Assembly: GCA_014802015.1 (NCBI GenBank) | Contig: JAAVDB010000011.1 | Location: 1 to 64,000 of the forward strand | Direction: 5' to 3' | From: Bacteroides sp. | GTDB taxonomy: Bacteria; Bacteroidota; Bacteroidia; Bacteroidales; Muribaculaceae | Length of the DNA stretch: 64,000 bases | Shown here: piece by piece, positions 10,342 through 19,831 of the stretch | How positions within the stretch are numbered: the stretch's first letter is position 1 | How the letters are laid out: each line of letters begins with the position of its first letter | The notes under the pieces: model-generated | What the model was told of the DNA's origin: nothing | Seen by the model: the letters and a program-made list of their open reading frames with translations, nothing else | Database searches by the model: none | Translations under genes and position numbers: made by a program

Positions 10342-12027
10342 ATGAAACTCCCCTATCGACTCACGCTACTCAGTATGGCCATAGCAGGATTCACACAACT
10401 CTCGGCCGCTGACTATGTTTCCGACGTCTGGTGCGCAGACCTCGGAAACGGCAAGTATATCAACCCCATCATCGATGCCGACTACTCCGACCCCGATGTT
10501 GTGCGCGTGGGTGATGACTACTACATGACAGCATCGAGCTTCTCCGACATCCCCGGTCTACCCGTGCTCCACTCCAAGGATCTCGTCAACTGGACCATCA
10601 TAGGACACGCCATCGCCGAGATGCCCGACTATGCCAAATTCGCCACCCCCAACCACGGCAACGCCGTATGGGCACCCGCCATACGCTATCACAACGGAGA
10701 GTTCTACATCTACTACGGCGATCCCGACCTCGGCATCTTTATGACCAAGACCAAGGACCCCGCCGGACCCTGGGAACCCCTCGTGCTCGTACACCCCGCC
10801 AAAGGCATCATCGACACCTGCCCATTCTGGGACGAGGACGGCAAGGCCTATATCGCACACGGCTACGCAGGCAGCCGCGCCGGAGTCAAGAGCATCATCG
10901 GCATGATCGAGATGACCCCCGACGGCAAGAGCACCATCGGACAGGACCGTATAATATATGACGGACACATCGAGAACGAGACCATCGAAGGCGCCAAGAT
11001 GTACAAGCGCGGCGACTGGTACTACATCTTCTCACCCGCCGGCGGCGTAGCCACAGGCTGGCAGGAAGTGCTCCGCTCCAAGAATCCCTGGGGCCCCTAC
11101 GAAGTGCGCAACGTCATGGAGCAGGGTGATACCGACATCAACGGCCCCCACCAGGGCGCATGGATCGACACCCCCGACGGTGGCGAAGACTGGTTCATAC
11201 ACTTCCAGGACAAAGGCCCCTACGGTCGCGTGGTACACCTCCAGCCTATGACATGGCTTGAGAACGGCTGGCCCGTGATCGGCGTCGACCCCGACGGTGA
11301 TGAGCGCGGAGTCCCCGTACGCACCTATAAAAAGCCCAACGTAGGTAAGACTTACCCGCGTCAGACTCCGCAGGACAGCGACGAATTCGACTCGATCGAG
11401 CTCGGCAAACAGTGGCAGTGGAAAGACAATCCCTCGGCCCTCTGGTACTACTGTGACGCAGCCGCTTCGACCCTCCGCCTCTTCTCGGCACAGCAGCCCG
11501 AAGGCACCACCCTCTACGACCTCCCCAACCTCCTGCTGCAGAAATTCCCCGCACGCGACTTCACCGCCACAGCCAAGGTACAGTTCTTCCCCCGCAAGAA
11601 GGACGGCAAGATCACTACAGGCGAGCGCGCAGGTATCGTCGTGATGGGCTACAACTTCGGCGCACTCGCATTCGAGAGCCGCAAGGACGGTATCTACCTC
11701 GTGCAGACCGACTGCTACAAAGCCAACAAGGGTGGTAAGGAAGAGGAAGTCGAGGCCATAAAGGTCGACGGCGACAAGGAGATGTACCTCCGCATGCGCA
11801 TCGACTACACCGGTGCCAAGAAAGCCCTTCAGAAATCCGACTACAAGGCCGAGGCAACATTCTTCTACAGCCTCGACGGCAAGAAATACACCAAGATAGG
11901 CCGCCCAGTCAAGGTAGACGTCGGCCACTGGATCGGTGCCAAATTCGGTCTCTTCTGCTCACGTGACTGGAACAGCAACGACAGCGGATGGCTCGACATC
12001 GACTGGTTCAGAGTCACCAAGAAATAA
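10342..12027 (+). CDS. Secreted GH43-family glycosidase with C-terminal beta-sandwich
   Basis: The 561-residue protein has a signal peptide of about 22 residues. Residues about 38-340 form a GH43 five-bladed propeller. The general base is expected in YSDPDVV (Asp50), the pKa-modulating Asp in IDTCPFWDEDG and the general acid Glu in ETIEGAKMY. Residues about 355-560 are a concanavalin-like beta-sandwich of the GH43 C-terminal type, ending SGWLDIDWFRV. Family members are mostly alpha-L-arabinofuranosidases or beta-xylosidases; here it would trim arabinose or xylose side chains of pectin. It is the first gene of an operon that runs into the galacturonate catabolic genes, 40 bp before the CE8 gene. 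Confidence 0.88.
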   Translation: MKLPYRLTLLSMAIAGFTQLSAADYVSDVWCADLGNGKYINPIIDADYSDPDVVRVGDDYYMTASSFSDIPGLPVLHSKDLVNWTIIGHAIAEMPDYAKFATPNHGNAVWAPAIRYHNGEFYIYYGDPDLGIFMTKTKDPAGPWEPLVLVHPAKGIIDTCPFWDEDGKAYIAHGYAGSRAGVKSIIGMIEMTPDGKSTIGQDRIIYDGHIENETIEGAKMYKRGDWYYIFSPAGGVATGWQEVLRSKNPWGPYEVRNVMEQGDTDINGPHQGAWIDTPDGGEDWFIHFQDKGPYGRVVHLQPMTWLENGWPVIGVDPDGDERGVPVRTYKKPNVGKTYPRQTPQDSDEFDSIELGKQWQWKDNPSALWYYCDAAASTLRLFSAQQPEGTTLYDLPNLLLQKFPARDFTATAKVQFFPRKKDGKITTGERAGIVVMGYNFGALAFESRKDGIYLVQTDCYKANKGGKEEEVEAIKVDGDKEMYLRMRIDYTGAKKALQKSDYKAEATFFYSLDGKKYTKIGRPVKVDVGHWIGAKFGLFCSRDWNSNDSGWLDIDWFRVTKK

Positions 12028-12067
12028 TCGCACGTCCCATCAATCACTCTAACACAGACTGCTGAAT

Positions 12068-13039
12068 ATGAAAATCAGACTCACGGCACTCCTCTGTCTC
12101 CTCTGTCTCGGCTCATTCGCCATCAACGCCGCTGACAACTGGAAACGCGACATCTACGTAGCACAGGACGGCTCGGGCGACTACAAGACCATCACCGAGG
12201 CCCTCGAAGGCATACGTGCATACATGGAATACGACGTCACCGTACACATCGCCGATGGTGTCTACTACGAGAAGATCATCATCCCCTCATGGCTCAAAAA
12301 CGTATCGTTCGTCGGCCAGAGTCCCGAAGGCACCATCATTACCAATGCCGACCACGCCAAGATCGGCAATATGGGCACATTCCGCACCTACACCGTGCGT
12401 GTCGACGGCTCGGACATCAGATTTTCCAACCTCACCATCGAGAACAACGCCCCCAGAGTCGGTCAGGCCGTAGCGCTTCACACCGAGGGTGACGCACTGG
12501 AGTTCACCAACTGCCGTCTGCTCGGCAATCAGGACACCCTCTTCACCGGCGGCAAGAACACACGCCTGTTCTTCGACAACTGCTATATCGAGGGCACGAC
12601 CGACTTCATCTTCGGTCCCGCCACAGCCTACTTCAAGGACTGCACCATCCACTCCAAGACCAACAGCTACATCACCGCCGCCTCCACCCCCGAGGATGTC
12701 GAGGTCGGATATGTGTTCGACAACTGCCGCCTCACCGCCGACCCCGAGGTCACAAAGGTCTACCTCGGCCGTCCATGGCGTCCGTATGCCCACACCGTGT
12801 TCATCAACTGCGACATGGGCAGTCACATCCTCCCCGTGGGCTGGCACAACTGGAGCAATACCGACAACGAGAAGACATCGCGCTACGGCGAATACGGCTC
12901 GAAAGGCCCCGGTGCCAATGCTGACGCACGCGTGAAATGGGCAAAAAATCCCACAGCCGACGAGGCCGCACGTCTCCTGGACCTCGCAAAGGTATACACC
13001 CGCACCACCACCTGGACACCCCGTCAGGCAGGCAACTGA
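12068..13039 (+). CDS. Secreted CE8 pectin methylesterase
   Basis: The 323-residue protein has a signal peptide of about 21 residues followed by a right-handed beta-helix. The CE8 signatures are present in order: GSGDYKTITEAL, LGNQDTLFTGG (catalytic Asp), GTTDFIFGPATA (nucleophile Asp) and YLGRPWRPYAHTVF (Arg/Trp substrate site). It removes methyl esters from homogalacturonan, making it accessible to GH28 enzymes. It lies 40 bp after the GH43 gene and 44 bp before uxaB. Length and motifs are normal for bacterial pectinesterases. Confidence 0.94.
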   Translation: MKIRLTALLCLLCLGSFAINAADNWKRDIYVAQDGSGDYKTITEALEGIRAYMEYDVTVHIADGVYYEKIIIPSWLKNVSFVGQSPEGTIITNADHAKIGNMGTFRTYTVRVDGSDIRFSNLTIENNAPRVGQAVALHTEGDALEFTNCRLLGNQDTLFTGGKNTRLFFDNCYIEGTTDFIFGPATAYFKDCTIHSKTNSYITAASTPEDVEVGYVFDNCRLTADPEVTKVYLGRPWRPYAHTVFINCDMGSHILPVGWHNWSNTDNEKTSRYGEYGSKGPGANADARVKWAKNPTADEAARLLDLAKVYTRTTTWTPRQAGN

Positions 13040-13083
13040 TCATCAACATTGAAATCAATAACATCAACTATACCTTATAAGAC

Positions 13084-14568
13084 ATGAAAGCATTAAACAA
13101 ACTGACCGCCCCCAAGGCCGTCGCTCCCGAGAGAATCATTCAGTTCGGTGAAGGAAACTTCCTCCGCGCATTCGTTGACTGGATCATCAAGAACATGAAC
13201 GACAAGACCGACTTCAACTCATCGGTAGTCGTAGTTCAGGGTACACCCGACGCCTTCGTGATGCAGCTCCTCCAGGGTCAGGACTGCCTCTATCACGTCA
13301 ACCTTCAGGGCCGTCTGAACGGTGAGGTAATCAACTCGCTCACACGTGTCGACGTCATCAGCCGCGGCATCAGCCCCTTCACACAGGCCGACGCCTTCTT
13401 CGCGCTCGCCGACCAGCCCGAGATGCGCTTTGTCATCTCCAACACCACCGAGGCCGGCATCGCATACGATGACACCTGCAAATTCTCCGACCGCCCCGCA
13501 TCATCATATCCCGGCAAGCTCACACAGCTCCTCTACCGTCGTTACAAGACATTCAACGGCGCACCCGACAAGGGCTTCATCATCATGCCCTGCGAGCTCA
13601 TCTTTGAGAACGGACACCACCTCAAGGAGATCATCAACAAATACATCGAGCTGTGGAAAGAGGACCTCGGTGCTGACTATGAGGGATTCAAGACCTGGTT
13701 CAACACCTACTGCTACGTATGCGCCACACTCGTTGACCGCATCGTCCCCGGATTCCCCCGCAAGGAGATCAACGAGATTCAGGAGAAACTCGGCTACAAG
13801 GACAACGTAGTCGTACAGGGCGAGGCATTCCACCTCTGGGTCATCGAGCGTCCCTCCAACATGTCGCTCGAACAACTCCGTGCAGAGTTCCCCGCTGACC
13901 GCGCCGGTCTTGAGGTACTCATCACCGACTCCGAGGCACCCTACCACGAACGTAAGGTTACCCTCCTCAACGGCCCGCACACCGTCCTCTCACCCGTAGC
14001 ATTCCTCAGCGGCGTCAACATCGTACGCGACGCCTGCAACCATCCCGTCATCGGCAAATACATCCACAAGGTACAGTTCGACGAACTCATGCAGACCCTC
14101 AACCTCCCCATGGAAGAGCTGCAGAAATTCGGTTCTGACGTCCTTGAGCGCTTCAACAACCCGTATGTCGACCATCAGGTGACATCGATCATGCTCAACT
14201 CATTCCCCAAATATCAGACCCGCGACCTCCCCGGCCTCAAGGTATATCTTGAGCGCAAGGGCGAACTCCCCAAGGGTCTCGTACTCGGACTCGCAGCCCT
14301 CATCACCTACTACAAGGGTGGCAAGCGTGAGGATGGCACCGACATCGTACCTCAGGACGATCAGAAGATCATGGACCTCCTCACCGAGCTCTGGGCTACA
14401 GGCGACACCCGCAAGGTAGCCGAAGGCGTCCTCGCGGCTAAAGACCTCATCTGGGGCACCCACGGTGACCTCAACCAGATCCCCGGCCTCACCGACCTCG
14501 TTGTCGAATACCTCGACAAGATCCAGGCCAAGGGTATGCTTGAGACAGTAAAAGAAATCGTTGAATAA
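13084..14568 (+). CDS. uxaB: Tagaturonate reductase (altronate oxidoreductase)
   Basis: This 494-residue protein belongs to the mannitol dehydrogenase/UxaB family of long-chain NAD-dependent polyol dehydrogenases. It has the N-terminal nucleotide-binding start IIQFGEGNFLRAFVDW, the segment VISNTTEAGI and the helical C-terminal domain with KVTLLNGPHT (catalytic-Lys region). It is cytoplasmic and reduces D-tagaturonate to D-altronate. It lies 9 bp before uxaA, whose product takes the next step. The neighbours favour UxaB over the paralogous UxuB. Confidence 0.92.
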   Translation: MKALNKLTAPKAVAPERIIQFGEGNFLRAFVDWIIKNMNDKTDFNSSVVVVQGTPDAFVMQLLQGQDCLYHVNLQGRLNGEVINSLTRVDVISRGISPFTQADAFFALADQPEMRFVISNTTEAGIAYDDTCKFSDRPASSYPGKLTQLLYRRYKTFNGAPDKGFIIMPCELIFENGHHLKEIINKYIELWKEDLGADYEGFKTWFNTYCYVCATLVDRIVPGFPRKEINEIQEKLGYKDNVVVQGEAFHLWVIERPSNMSLEQLRAEFPADRAGLEVLITDSEAPYHERKVTLLNGPHTVLSPVAFLSGVNIVRDACNHPVIGKYIHKVQFDELMQTLNLPMEELQKFGSDVLERFNNPYVDHQVTSIMLNSFPKYQTRDLPGLKVYLERKGELPKGLVLGLAALITYYKGGKREDGTDIVPQDDQKIMDLLTELWATGDTRKVAEGVLAAKDLIWGTHGDLNQIPGLTDLVVEYLDKIQAKGMLETVKEIVE

Positions 14569-14577
14569 GACACCCGT

Positions 14578-16092
14578 ATGAAGGATTTTCTCAAGATCAA
14601 TCCTGCTGACAATGTCGCCGTTGCCATCAATCCGCTTGCCAAAGGCACAGTGGTGAATGTCGACGGCACCGGCGACATTACACTTGTCAGTGACATCCCT
14701 GCAGGACACAAATTCGCGCTGCGCGACATCGCTCAGGGCGAGAATATCATCAAATACGGTTTTCCCATCGGTCACGCACGCCACGACGTAGCCAAGGGTC
14801 ACTATCTCGACCACGAGGACATCAAGACCAACCTGGAGGGACAGCTCGACTACTCAGGCATCTCGATCAAGAATCACAACTGCCCCGCCCCCGGCTCCGC
14901 GCTCAAGGGCAAGGAGGCTACATTCCGCGGCTACGAGCGTCCCGACGGCCAGGTAGGCATCCGTAACGAACTCTGGGTCATCCCCACCGTAGGATGCGTC
15001 AACGGCATCGTCAAGCAGATCGTCGACCGCGTCAACGCCGAGACCGGCGCCGAGGGCGTGGACGGCATCTTCGGATTCCCCCACAACTACGGCTGCTCAC
15101 AGCTCGGTGACGACCACGAGAACACCAAGAAGATACTCCGCGACATGGTGCATCACCCCAATGCCGGAGGTATCCTCATCGTAGGCCTCGGCTGCGAGAA
15201 CAACCAGCCCCGCGTTTTTGAGGAGTTCTGTGGCGACTATGACCGCGAGCGTGTAAAATTCATGGTGTGTCAGGAGGTAGAGGGTGACGAAGTCGAGACC
15301 GGCGTAAAGATGCTCACCGACCTCTACGAGAAAGCCCGCAAATACGAGCGCACCGAACAGCCCGCATCCAAACTGCGCATAGGCCTCAAGTGCGGTGGTT
15401 CGGACGGATTCTCAGGCATCACAGCCAATCCTCTGCTGGGCGAGTTCTCCGACTGGCTCTGTGACGTAGAGGGTGGCACGACAGTCCTCACCGAGGTACC
15501 CGAGATGTTCGGCGCCGAGACCATCCTCATGGAGCGCTGCGCATCCGACAAACTGCTCGGCGAGACAGTATCGCTCATCAACAACTTCAAGCAATACTTC
15601 CTGAGCCACGGCGAACCCGTAGGCGAGAACCCCTCGCCGGGCAACAAGGCCGGAGGCATCTCCACCCTTGAAGAGAAGGCCCTCGGTTGCACTCAGAAGT
15701 CAGGCAAGAGCCCCGTATTCGGCGTAATGGAGTATGGCGATCGCATCCGCGAGCATGGACTCAACCTGCTCTCGGCACCCGGCAACGACCTCGTAGCCTC
15801 GACAGCACTCGCCGCCGCAGGCTGCCAGATGGTGCTCTTCACCACCGGACGCGGCACCCCCTTCGGCACATTCGTCCCCACCATGAAGATCTCGACCAAC
15901 TCAGGCCTCGCACAGCGCAAGCCCGCATGGATCGACTTCAACGCCGGACGTCTTGTCGAAGACCAGTCAATGGAACAGGTGCTTGACGAATTTATCGCCT
16001 ACGTGCTCAGAGTGGCCGATGGCGAGCCCGTCAACTCCGAGAAGGCCGGCATTCACGAGATCTCAATCTTCAAAAACGGTGTAACTTTATAA
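14578..16092 (+). CDS. uxaA: Altronate dehydratase
   Basis: The 504-residue protein has an N-terminal SAF-like domain (residues about 1-95) and the large UxaA C-terminal domain with FRGYERPDGQVGIRNELWVIPTV-type sequence, FPHNYGCSQLGDD, VGLGCENNQ, KCGGSDGFSGITANPL and TGRGTPFG. The conserved Cys and Gly residues expected for the metal-dependent dehydratase are present. It converts altronate to 2-keto-3-deoxygluconate. Tightly spaced between uxaB and uxaC. Confidence 0.94.
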   Translation: MKDFLKINPADNVAVAINPLAKGTVVNVDGTGDITLVSDIPAGHKFALRDIAQGENIIKYGFPIGHARHDVAKGHYLDHEDIKTNLEGQLDYSGISIKNHNCPAPGSALKGKEATFRGYERPDGQVGIRNELWVIPTVGCVNGIVKQIVDRVNAETGAEGVDGIFGFPHNYGCSQLGDDHENTKKILRDMVHHPNAGGILIVGLGCENNQPRVFEEFCGDYDRERVKFMVCQEVEGDEVETGVKMLTDLYEKARKYERTEQPASKLRIGLKCGGSDGFSGITANPLLGEFSDWLCDVEGGTTVLTEVPEMFGAETILMERCASDKLLGETVSLINNFKQYFLSHGEPVGENPSPGNKAGGISTLEEKALGCTQKSGKSPVFGVMEYGDRIREHGLNLLSAPGNDLVASTALAAAGCQMVLFTTGRGTPFGTFVPTMKISTNSGLAQRKPAWIDFNAGRLVEDQSMEQVLDEFIAYVLRVADGEPVNSEKAGIHEISIFKNGVTL

Positions 16093-16120
16093 TCCCAACA
16101 ACTAATAAATATTCCATCCT

Positions 16121-17536
16121 ATGAAACCCTTCATGGACGAAAATTTCCTTTTGCAGTCCGAGACAGCAAAGAAATTATATCACGAGCATGCAGCCAAGAT
16201 GCCCATCATCGACTATCACTGCCACCTCATCCCCAAGATGGTAGCCGATGACCACCGATTCAAATCCATCACAGAGATATGGCTCGGCGGTGACCACTAC
16301 AAATGGCGCGCAATGCGCTCCAACGGCGTAGAGGAGCGTTTCTGCACCGGCACCGACACCACCGACTGGGAGAAGTTCCAGAAGTGGGCCGAGACAGTAC
16401 CCTACACCTTCCGCAACCCCCTCTATCACTGGACACACCTTGAGCTCAAGACAGCCTTCGGCATCGACAAACTGCTCAACCCCGAGACAGCACGCGAGAT
16501 CTATGACGCCTGCAACGACAAGCTGCTCAACGATCCCAACATGACCGCACGCGGACTTATGCGCCGCTACAACGTCGAGACCGTCTGCACCACCGACGAT
16601 CCCGTCGACACACTCGAATACCACAAGGCCGTACGCGACAGCGGATTCGAGATCAAGATGCTCCCCACATGGCGTCCCGACAAAGCTATGGCCGTAGAGG
16701 ATCCCGCCGAGTTCCGCGCTTACGTCGAGAAACTCTCCGAGATGTCAGGCGTGACCATCAGCAAGTTCAGCGACATGATAGACGCCCTCCAGAAGCGTCA
16801 CGACTTCTTTGAGGAGATGGGTTGCCGTCTCTCTGACCACGGCATCGAAGAGTTCTATGCCGCCGACTACACCGATGCCGAGATCGAAGCCATCTTTGAC
16901 AAGGTGTACGGAGGCAAGGAGCTGACCGGCGAAGAGATCCACAAGTTCAAGAGCGCCATGATGATCGTATTCGGCGAGATGGACTACAACTCAGGCTGGA
17001 CACAGCAGTTCCACTACGGAGCCATCCGCAACAACAACTCAAAGATGTTCAAGCTCCTGGGTCCCGACACCGGCTTTGACTCAATCGGCGAGTTCAACAC
17101 CGCCAAGAGCTGCGCCAAGTACCTCGACCGCCTCAATTCACGTGGCAAACTCACCAAGACCATCATCTACAACCTCAACCCCTGCGCCAACGAAGTCATC
17201 GCCACAATGCTCGGCAACTTCCAGGACGGTTCTATCCCCGGCAAGATTCAGTTCGGATCGGGATGGTGGTTCCTTGATCAGAAGGACGGCATGCAGAAGC
17301 AGATGAACGCCCTCTCGCTCCTGGGTCTTCTCAGCCGCTTTGTAGGTATGCTCACCGACTCACGCTCATTCCTCTCATATCCTCGTCATGAATACTTCCG
17401 CCGCACACTCTGTAACCTCGTCGGCGACGACATCGAGAAGGGTGAACTCCCCTACACCGGCTACGAAGAGAAGCGCGTCAACCAGATGATCGAGGACATC
17501 TGCTACAACAATGCCAAAAACTACTTTAAATTTTAA
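16121..17536 (+). CDS. uxaC: Uronate isomerase
   Basis: The 471-residue TIM-barrel amidohydrolase-superfamily isomerase has the metal-site motif IIDYHCHLIP near residue 30 and the family stretches YHWTHLELKTAFGI, RYNVETVCTTDDP and FGSGWWFLDQ. It interconverts galacturonate/tagaturonate (and glucuronate/fructuronate), the first cytoplasmic step. The start at 16121 is preceded by a 28-bp gap after uxaA. The transporter gene follows after 3 bp, so translational coupling is likely. Confidence 0.95.
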   Translation: MKPFMDENFLLQSETAKKLYHEHAAKMPIIDYHCHLIPKMVADDHRFKSITEIWLGGDHYKWRAMRSNGVEERFCTGTDTTDWEKFQKWAETVPYTFRNPLYHWTHLELKTAFGIDKLLNPETAREIYDACNDKLLNDPNMTARGLMRRYNVETVCTTDDPVDTLEYHKAVRDSGFEIKMLPTWRPDKAMAVEDPAEFRAYVEKLSEMSGVTISKFSDMIDALQKRHDFFEEMGCRLSDHGIEEFYAADYTDAEIEAIFDKVYGGKELTGEEIHKFKSAMMIVFGEMDYNSGWTQQFHYGAIRNNNSKMFKLLGPDTGFDSIGEFNTAKSCAKYLDRLNSRGKLTKTIIYNLNPCANEVIATMLGNFQDGSIPGKIQFGSGWWFLDQKDGMQKQMNALSLLGLLSRFVGMLTDSRSFLSYPRHEYFRRTLCNLVGDDIEKGELPYTGYEEKRVNQMIEDICYNNAKNYFKF

Positions 17537-17539
17537 TAC

Positions 17540-19039
17540 ATGGCAACAGCAACAACACCCCTCTCCGCAGCCAATCAGAAAATGACCAACTTCCGTTGGG
17601 TCATCTGTGCGCTGCTCTTCCTCGCCACGACCGTCAACTACATGGACCGTCAGGTGCTATCACTCACCTGGAAAGAGTTCATCGCTCCCGAATTTCACTG
17701 GACCGACTCCAACTACGGTCTGATCACCGCAGTGTTCTCCATCGTCTATGCCGTTGCCAACCTCCTTGCCGGCCGCTTCATCGACTGGATGGGCACTAAG
17801 AAAGGTTACCTCTGGGCCATCGGCGTATGGTCAGCCGGCGCCTGCCTTCACGCCGCTTGCGGCTGGGCCACCGAGCATGTCGTAGGCATGCATGACGCAG
17901 CCGAACTGCTCGGCGCCACCGGTGACGTCGCCATCATGATCGCCACCGTATCGGTCTACTTCTTCCTTGCGGCCCGTACCATCCTCGCCCTCGGTGAGGC
18001 CGGCAACTTCCCCGCCGCCATCAAGGTGACCGCCGAATACTTCCCCAAACGTGACCGTGCGTACGCCACCTCAATCTTCAATGCCGGATCGGCAGTCGGC
18101 GCTCTCGTAGCCCCGTTCTCGATCGGCCCGCTCGCCACATTCTTCAAGAATATAGGCTGGGGCAACGGCTGGGAGATGGCATTTATCGTCATCGGTGCCC
18201 TCGGATTCGTGTGGATGGGCTTCTGGGTAGTTCTCTACAAGGAACCGGCCAAGAATCCCCGCGTCAACGCAGCCGAGCTCGCATATATCGAGCAGGACAA
18301 TCACGAAGCCAACGAGACTCCCCGACAGAAAGCTGTCGAAGAGGAGAACGAGGCAACAATCCCCTTCTGGAGCGTATTCAAGTATCCCCAGACATGGGCA
18401 GTGTTCTTCGGCAAATTCCTCTCTGACGGAGTGTGGTGGTTCTTCCTCTTCTGGACACCCGCCTACATCACCGACGTGTTCAAACTGTCGACTTCGTCCG
18501 GCGAGGGTATGCTGATGATCTTCGTGCTCTATCTCATCACCATGCTGTCGATATATGGCGGTAAACTCCCGACCATCTTCATCGACCGCGCCGCACGCAA
18601 GGGCATCAACATCAACCCCTACGCCGCACGTATGCGCGCCATGCTCATCTTCGCAGTGTTCCCCCTGCTCGCACTTCTCGCCCAGCCCCTGAGCGGTGTT
18701 TCACCCTGGCTCCCCATCATCATCATCGGTATCGCAGGTGCGGCCCATCAGTCTTGGAGCGCCAACATCTACTCGGTGGTAGGTGACATGTTCCCCAAGT
18801 CGACAATCGCTACAATCATCGGTATCGGCGGTATGGCCGGCGGTATCGGATCATTCCTGATCAACTACTGCTCGGGTATCCTCTTCGACTACTCGGCACA
18901 GACCAACATGTCGTTCATGAGCTTTGAAGGCAAGCCCGCAGGTTACTTCATCGTGTTCTGTATCTGCGGCGTAGCCTATCTCGTAGGCTGGTGCATCATG
19001 AAGCTCCTCGTGCCCCGCTACAAGCAGGTGATCCCCTGA
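17540..19039 (+). CDS. exuT: ExuT-like hexuronate permease (MFS)
   Basis: This 499-residue major-facilitator protein has about 12 TM helices. It shows the anion:cation symporter signatures VNYMDRQVLSLTW near the N-terminus and RTILALGEAGNFPAAIKVTAEYFPKRDR (in two adjoining parts) in the first half, both typical of hexuronate transporters. A cytoplasmic loop rich in Glu lies at about residues 245-275. As last gene of the uxa operon, starting 3 bp after uxaC, it most likely imports galacturonate across the inner membrane. The exact uronate preference is inferred from context. Confidence 0.88.
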   Translation: MATATTPLSAANQKMTNFRWVICALLFLATTVNYMDRQVLSLTWKEFIAPEFHWTDSNYGLITAVFSIVYAVANLLAGRFIDWMGTKKGYLWAIGVWSAGACLHAACGWATEHVVGMHDAAELLGATGDVAIMIATVSVYFFLAARTILALGEAGNFPAAIKVTAEYFPKRDRAYATSIFNAGSAVGALVAPFSIGPLATFFKNIGWGNGWEMAFIVIGALGFVWMGFWVVLYKEPAKNPRVNAAELAYIEQDNHEANETPRQKAVEEENEATIPFWSVFKYPQTWAVFFGKFLSDGVWWFFLFWTPAYITDVFKLSTSSGEGMLMIFVLYLITMLSIYGGKLPTIFIDRAARKGININPYAARMRAMLIFAVFPLLALLAQPLSGVSPWLPIIIIGIAGAAHQSWSANIYSVVGDMFPKSTIATIIGIGGMAGGIGSFLINYCSGILFDYSAQTNMSFMSFEGKPAGYFIVFCICGVAYLVGWCIMKLLVPRYKQVIP

Positions 19040-19091
19040 TCCAAAAGTCAGTGACCGCGCCACAGGCGCATGACTGACACACAACCATAAC

Positions 19092-19129
19092 ATGACGCCT
19101 GTCCGGCACACAGCCGCGACAGGCGTCAT
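19092..19129 (+). terminator. Hairpin ending the uxa operon
   Basis: A perfect 12-bp inverted repeat (19092-19103 with 19118-19129) with a 14-nt loop lies 52 bp after exuT. Only a weak T tract follows. Confidence 0.65.
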
Positions 19130-19171
19130 TATAAACATGGAAAATATCCGAAAAATTCGTGCCAAAAAAAT

Positions 19172-19202
19172 TTTGACGATTAAAGTAAAAGCAATAAATT
19201 TG
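19172..19202 (+). promoter_or_regulatory. Consensus promoter of the ferredoxin gene
   Basis: TTTG at 19172-19175, a 19-nt spacer and TAAATTTG at 19195-19202 match the consensus exactly. The leader would be about 47 nt. Confidence 0.85.
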
Positions 19203-19254
19203 CATCACTTTTCAACAATAACGAAGTTTTTTATCCAATTTAATTTACTTAACA

Positions 19255-19428
19255 ATGGCTTACGTAATTACCGACACTTGCATCTCCTGCGGAGCTTGCG
19301 CTGCTGTATGCCCCACCGAATCAATCTCTGAGGGCGCAGAGCACTACGAGATCAATCCCGACACCTGCATCGACTGCGGTGCATGCGAGGGTGAGTGCCC
19401 CACCGGCTCAATCCATCCCGGAGAATAA
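19255..19428 (+). CDS. Small 2[4Fe-4S] ferredoxin
   Basis: A 57-residue protein starting MAYVITDTCISCGAC. It carries two complete cluster motifs, CISCGACAAVCP and CIDCGACEGECP, in the twofold-symmetric arrangement of clostridial-type ferredoxins. It is a soluble low-potential electron carrier, probably serving 2-oxoacid:ferredoxin oxidoreductases or Rnf in this anaerobe (known of the family). It is monocistronic, with its own consensus promoter and two hairpins downstream. The gene is short enough to be missed by length-filtered gene finding, but all eight cysteines are in place. Confidence 0.96.
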   Translation: MAYVITDTCISCGACAAVCPTESISEGAEHYEINPDTCIDCGACEGECPTGSIHPGE

Positions 19429-19436
19429 TTGCCATC

Positions 19437-19458
19437 ATTCCCGCATGATGACGGGAAT
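19437..19458 (+). terminator. Hairpin directly after the ferredoxin gene
   Basis: A 7-bp stem (ATTCCCG 19437-19443 with CGGGAAT 19452-19458) begins 8 bp after the stop. It has no T run and may stabilise the 3' end ahead of the next terminator. Confidence 0.5.
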
Positions 19459-19482
19459 ATGAGCATCTGAGCGATCAGACAT

Positions 19483-19527
19483 AATCGAGGCAGACAGGCC
19501 ACAGGCCGTCAGCCTCGATTTTTTTTA
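19483..19527 (+). terminator. Intrinsic terminator of the ferredoxin transcript
   Basis: A stem AATCGAGGC (19483-19491) with GCCTCGATT (19512-19520) is followed by a T run to 19527. The rest of the interval to gdhA (19528-19831) is AT-rich leader and promoter DNA with no ORF I can support. Confidence 0.88.
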
Positions 19528-19714
19528 TCCGGCTGATATTGCAACCGCAAGAGCCGGGAAAGTGTGAAAAATTTTTACCATCTTTTTGAGCGTTTTGACT
19601 GCTTTTATACACTGTTTCCGTTCCTTTTCATACAATAAGTCACACATTTCACCACTTTGCTTTTCGCGCTGAAAACATCGCTGAAAAGATATGTTTCATA
19701 ACACATTTTCGTGC

Positions 19715-19746
19715 TTGACAATTTAAAAAATCTATTGCTACATTTG
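19715..19746 (+). promoter_or_regulatory. Promoter of gdhA
   Basis: TTG at 19715-19717 (within CTTGACA) with a 21-nt spacer precedes TACATTTG at 19739-19746. It implies a leader of about 80 nt before gdhA. Confidence 0.7.
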
Positions 19747-19831
19747 CATCGGATTAGGTCGGCAACCATTATTGCAACCCGTCTGAATCACCTGTTAAAT
19801 CTACACAAAACAACCATTTAAAACCTAAACC

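Noticed and set aside
11032..11928. 298-codon - strand frame opposite the GH43 gene
   Set aside because: Shadow of the GH43 codons; the sequence is Val/Gly/Glu-rich without any recognisable fold or start signal.
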